Notes under the pieces: generated by a model
The model's database searches: none
Told to the model about the DNA's origin: nothing
What the model saw: the letters and a program-made list of their open reading frames with translations, nothing else
Position numbers and translations under genes: made by a program
Part shown: positions 63,723 through 64,000 of the stretch, piece after piece
Layout of the letters: each line of letters starts with the position of its first letter
Position numbering within the stretch: the first letter of the stretch is position 1
Source of the DNA: Thunnus maccoyii
Lineage: Eukaryota; Chordata; Actinopteri; Scombriformes; Scombridae
DNA length: 64,000 nucleotides
Direction of reading: 5' to 3'
Assembly (NCBI RefSeq): GCF_910596095.1
Contig: NC_056533.1
Coordinates: forward strand, 29,362,662 to 29,426,661

Positions 63723-64000
63723 GTCAGTATGAAAAATTATTGAGGCTATGTGCTTTAATCTAAAGGAGCTCCTAAATCATTATGAGGACAAAACACAACA
63801 CAGGAAGTGGCTTTAAAAGAGCAGCGCTAAATAAATGAAGCAGCAAACATATAAACAGACTCACAATAAATGGATAAATAAATAAGAAAAATCAATTTGT
63901 AAAACTAGGTCTTAAGATGATTTCTAAATACAGAGATAGTAGTAACTGACCTTAAATCAGCTCAGACTATTTTAAGTTGCCAAAGAATAACCAAATGAAT
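63723..64000 (+). other. slc12a1: slc12a1 intron 19, incomplete
   Basis: Begins with the donor GTCAGT after GCAGAAG. AT-rich. The next exon lies outside the window. Confidence 0.85.

Overview
The window is nuclear DNA of a ray-finned fish, most likely a percomorph teleost. Evidence is the vertebrate gene set with GT-AG introns, compact intron sizes, abundant CA/GT and GATA microsatellites, and several short non-autonomous transposon types typical of teleosts. I cannot name the species.

Layout. Positions 1-20.4 kb hold no gene I can support: microsatellites, one tRNA-derived SINE, a decayed LINE reverse-transcriptase fragment and several MITE-like copies. At 20.7-22.0 kb (minus) lies a GRAIL/RNF128-type membrane RING E3 ligase whose coding region is one exon. 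From 22.0 to 27.0 kb is repeat-rich intergenic DNA. From 27.0 to 32.4 kb (plus) is slc24a5, the 'golden' pigmentation exchanger, reconstructed as 9 exons and 513 codons. From 33.7 to 43.1 kb (minus) is myef2, an hnRNP M-like protein with three RRMs, reconstructed as 17 coding exons and 570 codons, including an 8-nt microexon. ctxn2 (cortexin 2) is a single coding exon at 48.46-48.70 kb (plus). slc12a1 (NKCC2) starts at 54.57 kb (plus) and runs off the right edge after 19 exons and about 780 codons.

The order and orientation slc24a5(+) myef2(-) ctxn2(+) slc12a1(+) is the same as on human 15q21, so this is an old syntenic block and not an operon-like functional unit. The genes act in different tissues: pigment cells, brain/general RNA binding, neurons, and kidney/intestine. 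slc24a5 and myef2 converge about 0.6 kb apart. myef2 and ctxn2 diverge. slc12a1 has a compact promoter with TATA, CCAAT and an HNF1-like palindrome.

I see no CRISPR, prokaryotic system or clearly new pathway. The best leads are the 8-nt myef2 microexon, a run of frame-neutral Gly/Met exons in myef2, a TCTCGCGAGA palindrome inside a 258-bp inverted-repeat element upstream of slc24a5, a reduced phosphoregulatory N-terminus and a single exon-4 cassette in slc12a1, and a CTG repeat in the probable ctxn2 3' UTR. All splice structures were worked out by eye from frame, splice consensus and remembered family sequences.
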